Assembly (NCBI GenBank): GCA_963921425.1
Contig: OY992835.1
Span: 12,772,001 to 12,836,000, forward strand
Direction of reading: 5' to 3'
DNA length: 64,000 bases
DNA from: Dryas octopetala
Taxonomy: Eukaryota > Streptophyta > Magnoliopsida > Rosales > Rosaceae
The notes beneath the pieces were generated by a model that saw only the letters and a list, made by a program, of their open reading frames with translations, was not told where the DNA came from and did no database searches. The position numbers and the translations under genes are program-made. Each line of letters begins with the position of its first letter. Position 1 is the stretch's first letter. This document shows, piece by piece, positions 25,131 through 37,164 of this stretch.

Positions 25131-25334
25131 AGAAGATGGAGGAGGATTTAACCCCTGACGGATGCCTTTGGAAGGAAGCTAAGAGAGTTTTAAATTCATT
25201 TGTCCGAGATTTTTTGTAGTTATATGTCCCGAATTTTAATCGAATGACACATGCTCTTTGCCCGTTTTGTTTTACACTGTGGGGATTTTATTAGTTGGGT
25301 GAAGGAAGCTTCTGTATGGCTTCAACAACAATTT
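25131..25334 (+). pseudogene. LINE RNase H C-terminal remnant
   Basis: Forward translation gives MEEDLTPDGCLWKEAKRVLN, then after a stop YVPNFNRMTHAL, and after a frameshift DFISWVKEASVWLQQQF. This is the layout of the C-terminus of the RNase H domain in plant LINEs (E.DLS..G....D.K.LL; V.R..NRVAHALA; W.EE.P.WL). It is decayed. The frame stops abruptly at TGTCACG (25335). A short tail ending in a poly-A run (27946-27982) could be its severed 3' end. Confidence 0.55.
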
Positions 25335-27945
25335 TGTCACGCCCCAACTCATACTAATTTAATTCTATTGAATTAAAATGTGAATCATATCTTAATTAAA
25401 GAAATATGATTTCTAAAATCAAGATATAATTGAAAATAAAATCCGAAAAAGAAACTAATAGGCAAACACTTATATTTATTTCATTGTAAATAGTTTACAC
25501 CAAACTATATTTTACTTAAACTAACCAATGGTAGTCTTTTATTCTAGCAAACCTATATAATATAGTACACAAACAACTTTATATATTTTATCCTCATGCT
25601 TCACAAATTTTAAGGCTCCATTTAAATATTTGCAAAATCTATAAAGGGGTGAGCAATCTTAGCTGAATAGAGACATTTCTTCTCATGAACAATTAACTAG
25701 AGTAAATAAATTAAGTGACATGTACCATATTATGACATGATAAAGATAAGTAATGTTTGATGCAATGTCAACTTCACTATTTTTATTCTCGTTAACTTAT
25801 ATATTAAAACACACAGACCGCATGTTCCATACCGTGCAATTCACCACTATGGTCTCGAATGCTTCAATATATAGACTAACACTCAGAATATCATCAGCCT
25901 AAATTCCCCTTTTTGCTAGTCATCTTATCCAACTCTCTGTCGCTTAGGGGTGGAATAGGTTCGGTAAACCGAGCTCCGAATCGCCACCAGCGGAATGACC
26001 AAATATTCGCCACCGCCACACCACTAACAAGGTCAGTTACCGCCTGTTTCGGTATTGGTTGGTGGCGGTCGGTGGAAGTTGGTACTGGAGAGAAAGAACG
26101 AGAGAGGGAGAGACTGAGAGAGAGGTGCTGGGTAACTAGTTTTTGGAGGAAGTGGATCAACGAGGGAGATCACAGAACCAAAATATGAAGAAGAACAAAC
26201 AGAAAGAAAATAGCAGAATATCAAAATATGAAAAAACACAGTACAAAGAGGAAAGTAAAGTTGCAGAGGTTTAAGTGGGTGCATGCCTAAACACTATCCC
26301 AACAGCTATACCAATTTTCTAGAAAAGGTAATAAATAAAACTAAATAATATAGGGCCTTGACTCTTGAGCCACATAAACAAAACATGATGTTTTATGTTT
26401 CCAAAAGAAACTTTAAGTTTTAACATTTATTTCGCTCAATCCCTCTCTTCCTATTGTACTAGAAAATTGCCTCGACTCTTAAGCCACATAAACAAAATAG
26501 GATGTAAACATTTGTAAACCTCTCTTCATTTCCTCTTAGGCTGGCGAGGAGATGTGCAGAGGAGAGAGGCCGACAAAGAGATTTCATAGGAGAGAGGTAG
26601 TCGGGGAGGAGATTGCAGAGGAGAGAGGCCACCGGCAAGGAGATTGCAGAGGAGAATGGAGATGTGCTTAGTATTGTTTCGATATCGGAATATCGCCGGT
26701 GTGGGTATTTCAATACTGGCTTCGATTCCAATTATTGTCGACACAGATCGGTCGGTGACCAAAACCGAAATTGGAAGAATAAATACCAAACCGTTGGTAT
26801 CGGATTGGGTCAGAAGTCGGTATTTTTTGGTAAGTCAGCAAAAAAACCCAACCTTGTTGTCGCCAGTCTCGAATTACCCGATAAGAACCTTGTGTACGCT
26901 AGGCTGACCTGAGATTTGGTACCTACTGAAAATTCAGACTCAATTACGCAAAGATTTTCAATAATCTCATATTTTCTTTTCCCAATCAACCTCTCACAAC
27001 ATCTTTCATACTTATGTTCATGCTTAAATGCAAACAAAATAAACAAATAAATATATAGTAAAACTAAATCGAATATAATTTCAAGTATATCATATAGAAT
27101 GAGAGAGAACATAATTCACATAATGTCACCAAATAGAATTATTCACAAAGTTTAATAAAGTCAAAATTTCAATCGTAGACGTTCTCCAATTATTCCCTAC
27201 CTTGATTCCGAGCTAGCTAGTGCTTAAATTCTTTTCCCGTGTTTCTAGCAATACTTCTGAGTCTAACTCGAACATACAAGTGCATAAGAAAATATAGAAA
27301 ATATCAATTAGATTATATTATATTTATTTTTACTCTCTAAAAAAGGAGTGTAATTCACACACATAGCTACGGGTCTCGGATGGTCTCAAAACCAATTCCA
27401 TTGGATTCGGGACAAAAAACAAAGTGAGAATAGGTCAAAAAACTAGTCAAAAAGTGGCTGGAAACCGCCCTACCCGCCGCCACTCTCCGATAGTGCGAGT
27501 GGGCATGAACAATGGTACTATTCATCATTTTCTTCGGAAAATAAATTGATGAATTGGTGCAGTTTCGTGAACTCAGATTCACGCCATATTTGACCCATCA
27601 AACTCAACGAAATTTGGCAAATAAAAATCATTTGAATATTTCGGTCAGAATAAGCATATAAATCCAATCACTAGGATTATTAACTAATAAAAAGGGGGTA
27701 TTGAAAAAAATAGTATTTGTTTCTCCTATGCTATGAGTATAAAGAACCTTTTTGGTAAAATCTCGCCTACTAATCAGGGTAGACCCAAAGATTTGCTCTG
27801 AAGTTTTGATTTTTACAAAGAAAGTGAGTGAGATCTGTAAGAAAGATTTTAAAATAATGCTGATTTTATTCATGCTAATCTGCATCAACAATTGTACAAT
27901 TCAAGGAACAGTAAATGGAGAAGGAATATGGTGTAAAACGTGACA
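25335..27945. mobile_element. Candidate solo LTR or other insertion in the LINE
   Basis: The segment starts TGTCACGCCCC, a start often seen in plant LTRs, and ends CGTGACA, giving inverted 7-bp termini. The flanks are AATTT (25330-25334) and AATTA (27946-27950), a 4-of-5 match for a 5-bp TSD. The sequence left of it is a LINE coding end and the sequence right of it runs into poly-A, which fits one LINE 3' end interrupted here. The interior has TCGG-rich blocks near 25947 (TAGGGGTGGAATAGGTTCGG, hAT-like) and 26680-26830 that may be further nested elements. No retroelement genes are present. Boundaries need alignment. Confidence 0.4.
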
Positions 27946-27984
27946 AATTAGCCTGCGCCTTAAAAACCCAAAAAAAAAAAATTT

Positions 27985-28571
27985 ATCTTACACAATCTTA
28001 TAATTTATGGTTTTGCAAATTAAACTGTCTGCATGAGACAATGTTTATATATTGCTGTTAGTAATTTGAAGTTTTGGAAATTAGCTTCCTGCATGAGACA
28101 AGCTTTTTCATTTTACCGATTTGTTCTCGTTTCGCAACGATAACATTGGTTTTGTTTCCTTGTTTCTTTCGCTTTACATTTGTTTCATCCATATATGTTG
28201 TAATCATAAGCATGGCATCACACAATGAAGAAGAAAAGCTCCATTTTAGCTGAGGCAAACATCACACAACGAATCAGCTGAAGGAAAAACCTGTCTTGAG
28301 TAGCCCAACAAACAAAAAATTTCTCTGATTTCTATAAAACGTCTACATTCAATTTGATTCAATGTACAACCGGTAAGAACAAGAAGCTCAAATGTTTTTT
28401 GTTTTTTGAGCAAAACTTTCCAGGATCTGAGTCCTTTGAGGAAAAGGGTATACAAAATTGATGAGCAGAACAGAAAGGAAAGCTGTTAACTGATTCAGAC
28501 CATCCTCCTCTAGCAACAAGTGTGACCACCTCTGGACTGTATTATGAATATGAGTCATAGAGCAATGTTCA
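27985..28571 (-). other. 3' flank of the kinase gene
   Basis: Just downstream of the kinase stop codon (28572); probably its 3' UTR and flank. Nothing else is recognisable. Confidence 0.4.
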
Positions 28572-31500
28572 TCAGTGGGAAGGCTTGGCACAGGCAGAGG
28601 ATACAGAGTCTGCAATCCTCAGAGACCCTCCAAGCTCAATGGGCACAAGAGGGATTAGCGAGTGCAGTACATCCGTTATCAATGGCCTGTAACTTGGTTC
28701 GGGTTGTACACATAGTACTGCCACAGCAGCGACCTGTTCATGGCACAATAACTTCAACTAAGCAACTCAAACAAAAACATACTAGGTTAGGAGTTTGTCT
28801 TTGGTACACTGGCTGCATGGCATACAATCACATGTAATGACGGAAAATCTATATCATAGTAGTGGAAAGTGAAGCTGTCATGATCCTAGGATCAAAAAGT
28901 GGTTGTATGCCATACAGTAACTGTATCATAGAATTTTCCATTAGCTAGATTAAAAATATGTAAAAATAGTCTATCTCATCAATGAACCTGGTATAGGTGT
29001 TTTAAATCCATAGTATCTTTTATCACATGATCCACGATGTTTGGAAGCTTTGACCTGTCAGTGAGCTGGGGCATGGCCTGCATGTCCATTCATCAACAGA
29101 AACATTAAGTTCCAACTACTCACGTAGGGCCAGCGTGGGGATTGAAAGTGAATTACCCATGTGACTATAGATTGGCATTCAGCTGCTGCTTTTATTTCCA
29201 CCAACTTTCTTCCCATCAAGAGCTCCAAAAGTACAACTCCAAAAGCATAGACATCACTTTTATCAGTTAATTTACCTGAAAAAGAAGATGAAGATAGTAT
29301 TATCACAATCAATGTAGCAACCATTGAGGGTTAATATAAGAAGATTGGCATTTATAGAAATGATTTAGTATAAATTGAAAAAAAAAAATTGTATTAGAGG
29401 CCTATTGCTGGAATATAAATATGTTGCTGACATCTCAAGCAATCCCACTATCAACCAAATTTTTTTTTTTTTGATAAGACACATCAACCGATATAACAGC
29501 AAACAAAGTAAGTTCCTAGCCAAATACCTGTGTTATTTAACAGTATTGGCATTAATTTTGGCTTTCAGACTTGTTTGCCTTAAATTGGAAAAGGCACAAT
29601 GTAAAATTACATGCTGAGCCAGAATACAAAATAATTGCAAATTCTCAACCGCCAAGTACATTATTGAGATGATTTAAGAGTTATTGGGACCACAAAAACG
29701 CACAGTGGGTCTGATTGTTTATGGTGATGGTGTTTGCCTATCACAATCTCTTTGAAGACCGATTCCATGTGGAAAACAGATGATTAGTCATCACAGCTTT
29801 TCAAAGGCAGCCACACTGACATTAAGTAATTTACTTAATGGGAGTTTCGGTTGGGAAAAAGAAAGGATCCTGACTGTGTGAAGTAAACAAAAATTATCAC
29901 AAGAAAAAGAGATTTGTCACTAGAAGTTTCAGATATTAATTGCAATTTTTGGTATTAAAATCATGAGAGTCCAATTTAATCTCTACAGAAACAATTATGA
30001 TCCAAGACATTTTTGGAACTTCAGAGCATTTTGCAACAGAATGACACTCATAATGTGCATCACCAGCATATGCTTAGCAATGAATGGAAAATCGAAAGAA
30101 CAAAGAATGCTTAACGATCATGTGCCATTTCCATACATTGAAAAAAGTCTTATTTTGCTTGGCAAGATTTGAACTTGAGCTATAAAGCCCAGGAGGCTAT
30201 GTCTCCAGAAGTTCAAATGATTTTAAAAAATAAAAAATAAAAACTTAAAACTGCTCTTACAGGAGGAAAAAGATAGCAACTGAAAAGGACTGAGAAAATA
30301 AATAGTTATTAAATACATGCAATAGAGTCATTTTTAATCTCACATACCATCCAAAATGTACTCTGGTGCTACATAACCCAAAGTTCCTGACAGCTTTATG
30401 TTGTCCTTACCCTTCATCCCAGAAGTTACAGCAAGACCAAAATCTGAAAGCTAAATCAATGTAAAACTCATTAGACGGCGAAACTAGTATGGTAGTCAAT
30501 AACAAGGGTTTGCATATGGATCTAACCTTAGCATTAAAATTTGAATCCAGAAGAATACTAGATGATTTTAGGTCTCTATGGACAACAGGGGGATTACAGT
30601 GCTCATGAAGATATTCCAATCCCCTTAACGAGAATGAACAATGAAATAAGTACCATGTTAATTAACAAATAAATATATATATATTTATAGAAGAGGGTTG
30701 GACATTTAGTTAAATGGGATTACCTGGCAACATCAACAGCGATTTTCAACCGCAGATGCCAGCTCAAAGCTGATCCATGACTAGGTCCTGCAAAATTAGT
30801 AAAAAGAATACGTGCAAAATAAATGGTAAAGTCAAGGTGAGCATTTGCAAGTGTCTTTTTTCATTTGCATGAATTGAGATTGATAGAAACTTCCTACCGC
30901 ACAATTGAGTTTCTAGGGATCCATTCAGCATCATCTCATAAACAAGAAACCTTGCTTCGCCATGAATGCAGTAACCCAAAATTTTGATGATGTTTTGATG
31001 CTTGATTTTGCTCAACCAGTTCACCTCATTCTGCAAAACAAGCATTCATCAAAAGGGAACCCCCTATAAAAGAAAATCGTATTCAGGAAACCAAATCGAA
31101 ACCTTGATTGTGATGGAATTACCTCGAATTCTCTTTCAGAATCCTGCCTTTCGCTATTTACTTTCTTAACAGCTGCAATGAATTTCTCATCAAAACTAGC
31201 TCTGTAGACAAGTCCAGACCCACCCTCACACAAAATGTTACTTTCACTGAACTTGTTTGTTGCAGATTCCAGCACTTGATAATTAAATAGAGCAAGTGAG
31301 CCCTTCCTACTCCCCATCCTCAAAGACTTAAATTCGACCATTATTGGGCTCAATGACATCCCCTTTGCAGCCTCTTTAAATGGATATTAAAAGAAGAAGG
31401 GAATCAAAACAAAAAAAGAAGGGTTATGACTGTTCATTATCTTGATAATAGAGTATGCACATGAATCAAATGAAATGTTTAATGAGAAGAGTTTACCCAT

Positions 31501-32641
31501 TGTCTTTCGCTTATTCCCATTAGAGTGTTTCAAGATTTTCTGCCTATAAATCCAACAGCATGATAGGAATAGAAAGATTCCACCCAGGAGTGTGGAAGCA
31601 ACAATGACTGCTATAAGAATTGTCTTGTTCAAATCTTGATGGTGAACTACTCTAACCTCAGACGATCCTGTTTTAGTTGAAAAGGTCCAACATTATAACC
31701 ATTCTTTAGGAAATGAACTGACCAGATAACCAATTAACAAGCATATATGAACAAGTGCATGTGTGAAGTCCATAAAAGGGAAATTATGTAATTCTGACCA
31801 CAAAAGAATTATGGTAAGCTTTAAAGGTGATCATAGAATTTAGCAATCTAGAAAAGAAAGAGAAAACAACTCTGGTGAGCTTATCTTCGGTTCCTGAAAA
31901 ATCTATGGAAAGGAGGTGGGAATAGAAGACCAAATTTCGTATCTAGATGTCCTATGATTTTCAAATTTTTCTTACATTCAAAACAAAAAAAAAAAAAAGA
32001 CCAAAGTCATATTTAAGAAGAAACTTTTGCTTTTTTGTGGTTTCAGAAAACTAGTAATGTAAAGATTCACAATTTGAATTTCTTTCCTTGGCCACATTCT
32101 TTATGCAACCAAAAGAGGGCGCAAGATTATCTTTTTTTTTTTTTTATAAAGAAAAAGAAAAAGTGGACAATTTAATGAACTCTGCTGGAGATTGACCTTT
32201 TCAACTCTTTCTTTTCCCCCAACATTTTCTCAGGAACCAAGCAAAGGCATATAAAGAACACAACAGGGAAAAAAAAGTTAAAATTAAAAACTTCAAACGA
32301 TGAACTAATTTAAACTGAGAATCTATACATTTTAGTTAGAGTTTCAGTGATCGAGTTCAGAATTTTGAAGTCATGAAAACTTATTAACCCATCTAAAAAA
32401 CAGAACTTAAATCAAAAATAATGTGAAACTAAACATTAAACATAAAGAAACTCTGGATTGTTGAAATACCTGGAGATTGAGCTTCCGTTTTTTCAGAAAA
32501 CTGAGAAATGGGTTCTTCCTCAGCAAGAACAATGTGGCCAGAAATGGTGGAAATTGTTGGCTCTGGTCTGGCCTCAATTATAGGTACAAACAAAGCGGTG
32601 GTTAAAACCCACATGGGTATTAACAGAACAGCAGGATTCAT
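28572..32641 (-). CDS. Receptor-like Ser/Thr kinase, At1g80640-type, degenerate catalytic core
   Basis: Ten exons (32470-32641, 31497-31667, 31123-31373, 30898-31030, 30724-30787, 30527-30623, 30348-30450, 29157-29275, 28988-29077, 28572-28733) join in frame to 453 aa. Order: signal peptide (about 1-24), short extracellular stem with no known ligand domain, one membrane helix around 75-97 ([19 protein letters not shown]), then a kinase domain. The ATP lysine (AAVKKV), HRD, DFG (LSDFGLAV) and APEY are intact. The glycine loop reads [10 protein letters not shown], so the first Gly is Cys and the usual Phe is Ser. The catalytic loop reads [11 protein letters not shown], with Ser in place of the Mg-binding Asn. 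Activity may therefore be reduced or absent. An in-frame ATG at 32740 would add 33 residues before the signal peptide; 32641 fits secretion better. Substrates are unknown. Confidence 0.9.
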
Positions 32642-33831
32642 GTCCCCTTTTTTCCAGAGAAAGTGAAAGAGTGCTGTATGTGTGAGTGTGAGTGTGAGAA
32701 GTAAGGTGTTTAGCCTTTGAGAAACTTCTGCTCTGCCCAAGTTTGAATCTATATGTATCTTTTAATCTTTACACATGATGGACTTTGTTTGCTTGTTGGT
32801 TTGGATTTTGGAGAAGGGGACAAAAGTCTATTGTAGGGAAACCAAGAAAGCACTTTTTTACGTGATCTGCATATCTATCCAATTCGAAGCCAAATGGGAC
32901 ATGAAATCATGTGGTAGTTATCAAGAGAAGGATGAAACTTCAAAAAGCTAATGGGGTTGGGATCTTGATAGTGGAGGGAGAAGGTTTTTCCTCGTGAGCC
33001 TCGAGCTAGGACCCTCTTCAATTATGGCCTTTATTCTCAACCAAAAATATCATGCCCATTATCCTCTAGTTGTCTACCAAAAATATAATGCTTATTATCC
33101 AATGAAAATTAAGTCTTTTTTGTTATTTTTTTGTGGCTAGAGAATGGAAAATAAGTTGGACAAAAACATGTTTTTATAAATTCTCTTTGGAAAATTCTAA
33201 ATTGACGCCATTATGTTTTATTTGTATGCAGTGTAGTGAAGCAAAAAAGAGAGTTTTTTTAGACTTTATTATTCTTGTATCTGGATGTTAATGTTTAGTT
33301 TACACTATGGGTTCATGTGTTGATCATCCATAGTGAAATTTTGTCTTTCAAACCTATTTACTAATTACACTCACTCACTCACTCACTCACGGTATGTTAA
33401 GGAAGCCAAGAAACTTTGATGGGCACCGGCGAAGTCGTTGGCCTTCCTTGAAGTTTGGTGTAAGAGAAGAATAATAGATAATTTAGGATTATAATTAGTA
33501 GTTTAAGGAGTATTATGAATTGCTAGGGGTATCAATAGAATTTCCCAAGTAAGAAACACATGCTTTGTTTTGTCACTTATGTGGTTTTGGATTTTGGGGC
33601 TCCTTAATAAACAAATAACAGTGCATTTATGCCATCGCATGACATATTGACATGCACAAGCTTTTTTTGTTTGTTTATAAAAACCAAGTGCATTCATGCC
33701 ACAAGATTAGTCATTTTCACAAAGGTTTTGTTTTCCCCCACTTACTTTTCAGTTTTCAGTGAGGTTTTTGAATTCATTCTCAACCCCTTTTTTTGTCTCA
33801 TCCAATTTAGTAATCAGTGGTTAGACATTTA
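32642..33831. other. Upstream region of the kinase gene
   Basis: Would include the promoter and leader of the minus-strand kinase gene. It has a short CACT repeat at about 33368-33391. No other gene is visible. Confidence 0.4.
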
Positions 33832-33840
33832 TATTTTTTA

Positions 33841-34031
33841 CAATAATGCTAGTTGTCCCATATTTTGTTTCCCACATTTGTATCCCACATGATGTGTCAT
33901 TACTTTACTGGAAGGGTATTTCCTTTTTCTTTTTTAGGTTTTATTTTTTAATTTTTAGTATCCAATGTATGAATGCCATGTAAGATGGTATAAAATTATG
34001 GTATAAAAATGTGGTAAGGGTAGCATTACTG
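33841..34031. mobile_element. 191-bp MULE-like MITE, family B copy 2
   Basis: TIRs read CAATAATGCTA and, on the complement of the right end, CAGTAATGCTA. They are flanked by a perfect 9-bp TSD TATTTTTTA (33832-33840 and 34032-34040). The interior matches the copy at 12016-12217 over most of its length. Confidence 0.85.
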
Positions 34032-34040
34032 TATTTTTTA

Positions 34041-34284
34041 ACAGACATGATGGCTCTTTTTCGAACGAAATACACGCTCTATTTGTAATGTCGTTCATTT
34101 ATTTTTAAATCGAGCAACATTAGGTATAAATGCCGTAAAAATATTTTCACAAATTATTTAAACTCAAATTAAAGTGACTTTCTTTGCAGTAATTATTGAG
34201 TGCATATATATTATTTGTTTTGCAGCAAACTTTTATATATTAAATATGTTAGGTTAATTAATTTTACTTCCCTGTGTCCCTCTC

Positions 34285-34351
<67 letters not shown>

Positions 34352-35796
34352 CTATGGAAAGATAGGATCGACTTAATGATTCCTCACTGCGTGTATTGTA
34401 AAGTGGAGAGCCAATCTAGCCCTTCTTCTAGTCAAACCAGAAGCTGAGAAACAAATAAAACAAATTGAGCAATTATATTATATTACTTCATTTTGTATAT
34501 TTTCTCCCTAATAAAGGTGGAACCCCACTATAACTCATTAGTCTCATGTATATGAATTTCATTCCTATTAGAAATATAATATATAAAATGATGAGCTTAA
34601 ATGGTACCAAAAAATACGACTGTTGTGCTAAAAGATGAGTTGGAGTTCGATCATCTCCTCTCCTTCGCTCTCTTTGGTACTAAAAAAACCAAATTTTTTT
34701 GCCCTTTTCTAGAAATTGGGCTCTAAGAAAAGATGTGCATTCTTTGAAACTTGACAAAAAAAAAAGGCCAGGGCCCATTATGGTCCTATAATTTGACATG
34801 GTCCTTGAAAAGGCCCGCCGGCCCTTTATGGTCCAAATCATGAGGTATTCATTTTATTATCTAATAAAAATTAGGTGTTGAGCTAAGCCAAAAGTAATGA
34901 GAGTGGGTAAGGAAATAGATCAGGATTAAAGGTTAACCAGGGTTCATTCAACCCAATGTAACCAAAAAAACAAAAAAATACTAGTACAAAGTAAATGTGC
35001 GTGGTAATTGTTACAGTACGTAACTTTCTTCAAAGTCTATACGCTAAATCGAAAGTGAAGTGATTAATATTTCTTCATCAACAACAAAAAGAAGCTTAAA
35101 TTAATTGATGGTATTTACCCTAACTATTTTTCAGTATAAACATGACATGAGAATTCGATGTTATGTGAGAGGACTCGTGTAAATATATATTTTTGATATG
35201 TGAAAATATCAATAATATTCTTTAGTATTTCTTGATAGGGAGTATTCATATTAATTAGATACAACGATTTCTCATTTTATATTTTTGTTTTGAACATTAT
35301 TAAAAAATTCATCACTTACATTCTTCGTTACATTCTCTCTCAAACACAAGCACACACTAGTGTAATTTCAAGATCTTGAATATTGATTTTCTTGTTAGAT
35401 TTAATTTTATACTTGATTATTTTTTAATTGATGGTTGTGAGCTAATTGTATTACGTTAGTATTTAGGTTAAGAGGGTGTTCAAAACTAGGAAAATGGGCT
35501 TTATAGAGGTTTAATTCTTAAAACAAAAGAAATTGCAAAAATAAATCACCAAAGGTTGCAGTTTTTTGCAAGTATAAATGTTGGGGAAAAAGAATTACAT
35601 AAAAGAAGTTGAGGTAAGAATAAGATACAAACTAAGAATAATATAATGGTTTTTGATATCTCTGTAATGTTCATAAGAATAATATAATGGTTTTTTTTAC
35701 ACAAATACCACCAAAAAAAAAAAAATTTAGCATTTGCCACCTAAACTTATCTAAGTGTGAGAATGTGGCACCTACAGGCTGTGTCCCCCCTGGTCC
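34041..35796. other. Intergenic between kinase and NAC genes
   Basis: Holds a long CT microsatellite at about 34287-34348 (about 30 units). The rest is AT-rich with no supported gene; the last part is the 3' flank of the NAC gene. Confidence 0.5.
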
Positions 35797-37164
35797 CTAT
35801 GTGGCTCCGCCAGTGTATGGAATGTCATTGAAAAATGACAGAGACCAAAACGAAGTGTCTAACAATTGCTGGTTGCCTATACCGCCGAAAATATTGGCTG
35901 CAGCTTCCACTTGCAATGTTGCTGCTACTCCTCCATCAGCATCAGCACCAAGATTCCCAGAATGATCAAGAGTTGGCATTAAGGGTAACTGTAGTAACTG
36001 GGTTTCAGCAAGATAGTGATCATCATCATCATGAGGCAGCATTGCCATCAATTCTTGTTCAATGTCGAAGAGCCCATCATGATTAACATTATAACCCATT
36101 AAATATTGACCACCTTCATCATCAAATATGGTGTTGCTGTTGGTCATATTCATCATCACCAGTTTATCAACAGCAAGCCCATCATGATTAACATTATAAC
36201 CCATTAAATATTGACCACCTTCATCATCAAATATGTTGTTGTTGTTGGTCATATTCATCATCACCAGTTCATCAACAGCAAGCCCAGAATCAGTTTGTAA
36301 GGGTTGGACTAGTTGAGCAATCTCATGAGGATATTGATGATGATCAGGCAGTGCAGGTGGTGTTGTAGTAGTGCTATTAAGGTAGCAGTCCATGTTGTTC
36401 ACCTCCTCATCACAGTCCAGCATTGCCCTTAATTCTTGCTCAATGTCTATGTTCAGCAGAGGATCACCAGAATCACAATTACCCACAATTCCCTTCAATT
36501 CTTCATCATCACCATCATCAAACTTGTTGTGGTTGTTGTTGTTGGGCACAATATTCACCACCACACTACTTGTCTCTGCCCCTTCAACTTCTCCCACTTT
36601 TCTGACCTTCTTCCCCTTCTGATCATGATCCCTTGGTTCTTGGCACGATGATGACGTGTTCTTCCTCTTCTTGTTTCCAGATGATGATGAGAACGACTTG
36701 TCGTTGATTCTGAGACGACAAATCACACAATCCGAATCATCAAGAAGACTATACTCGTCCAAGAACCACCGGCCGTGGTGGTCTGACCCTTTGTTCTCGT
36801 ACCGCAATTTCCTCTTTCGTCCGATGGGCTCTTCGGTGTCTTCCTTGTAAACCAGTTTGGAGGGTTCTCCCTCGCTCCAGGTACCCAACCGGGCCAACCC
36901 GACTTTCCGATCAACCCGCCTCGAACCCTTCTTCTTCTTCTTGTTCTTCTTGAGGTTGGTGAAAAAGTAGAGATCTTGGTCTTTCAATTTGGGTCCTTCG
37001 AACAACTCCCAAATCTCCCAGGGTTCTGCGTCGCCGAATAGGTCGAATTCACGAACAATGTCCGGCGGTGCCGCCGTCACCTTGTTGCGGAGAAAATAGT
37101 CCACCAACTCTTCGTCTGTTGGGTGGAAACGGAAGCCCACCCGCACACAGAAATCAGACGCCAT
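35797..37164 (-). CDS. Divergent NAC-domain transcription factor
   Basis: An intronless 455-residue frame. The NAC domain occupies about residues 8-155: VGFRFHPTDEELVDYFLRNK (subdomain A), then IVREFDLFGDAEPWEIWELF (B), DLYFFTNLKKN (C), a basic run, and weak D/E regions (LVYKEDTEEPIGRKRKLRY; WFLDEYSLL; VICRLRI). The usual GYWKATGKD motif of subdomain D is replaced by RKVGLARLGTWSEGEPSKL, so DNA contacts may differ. NAC genes normally have two or more introns; none is needed here. The C-terminal half is acidic and Asn/Asp-rich, with repeated DIEQEL.AML modules and a 35-residue tandem duplication, as expected of an activation region. The nuclear role is inferred from the family; target genes are unknown. 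This gene is not in the Arabidopsis order I remember. Confidence 0.9.
   Translation of the reverse strand: MASDFCVRVGFRFHPTDEELVDYFLRNKVTAAPPDIVREFDLFGDAEPWEIWELFEGPKLKDQDLYFFTNLKKNKKKKKGSRRVDRKVGLARLGTWSEGEPSKLVYKEDTEEPIGRKRKLRYENKGSDHHGRWFLDEYSLLDDSDCVICRLRINDKSFSSSSGNKKRKNTSSSCQEPRDHDQKGKKVRKVGEVEGAETSSVVVNIVPNNNNHNKFDDGDDEELKGIVGNCDSGDPLLNIDIEQELRAMLDCDEEVNNMDCYLNSTTTTPPALPDHHQYPHEIAQLVQPLQTDSGLAVDELVMMNMTNNNNIFDDEGGQYLMGYNVNHDGLAVDKLVMMNMTNSNTIFDDEGGQYLMGYNVNHDGLFDIEQELMAMLPHDDDDHYLAETQLLQLPLMPTLDHSGNLGADADGGVAATLQVEAAANIFGGIGNQQLLDTSFWSLSFFNDIPYTGGAT
36071..36280. repeat. 105-bp coding tandem repeat in the NAC gene
   Basis: Two near-identical 105-bp units (35 codons) starting at 36071 and 36176 encode the repeated peptide that includes DEGGQYLMGYNVNHDGL and VMMNMTN. 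The unit length is a multiple of three, so the frame is kept. The few mismatches imply a fairly recent duplication. Confidence 0.9.

Noticed and set aside
32642-32740. 33-residue upstream extension of the kinase from ATG 32740
   Set aside because: It would put charged residues ahead of the signal peptide; the inner ATG at 32641 leads straight into a good signal sequence. Not excluded by sequence alone.
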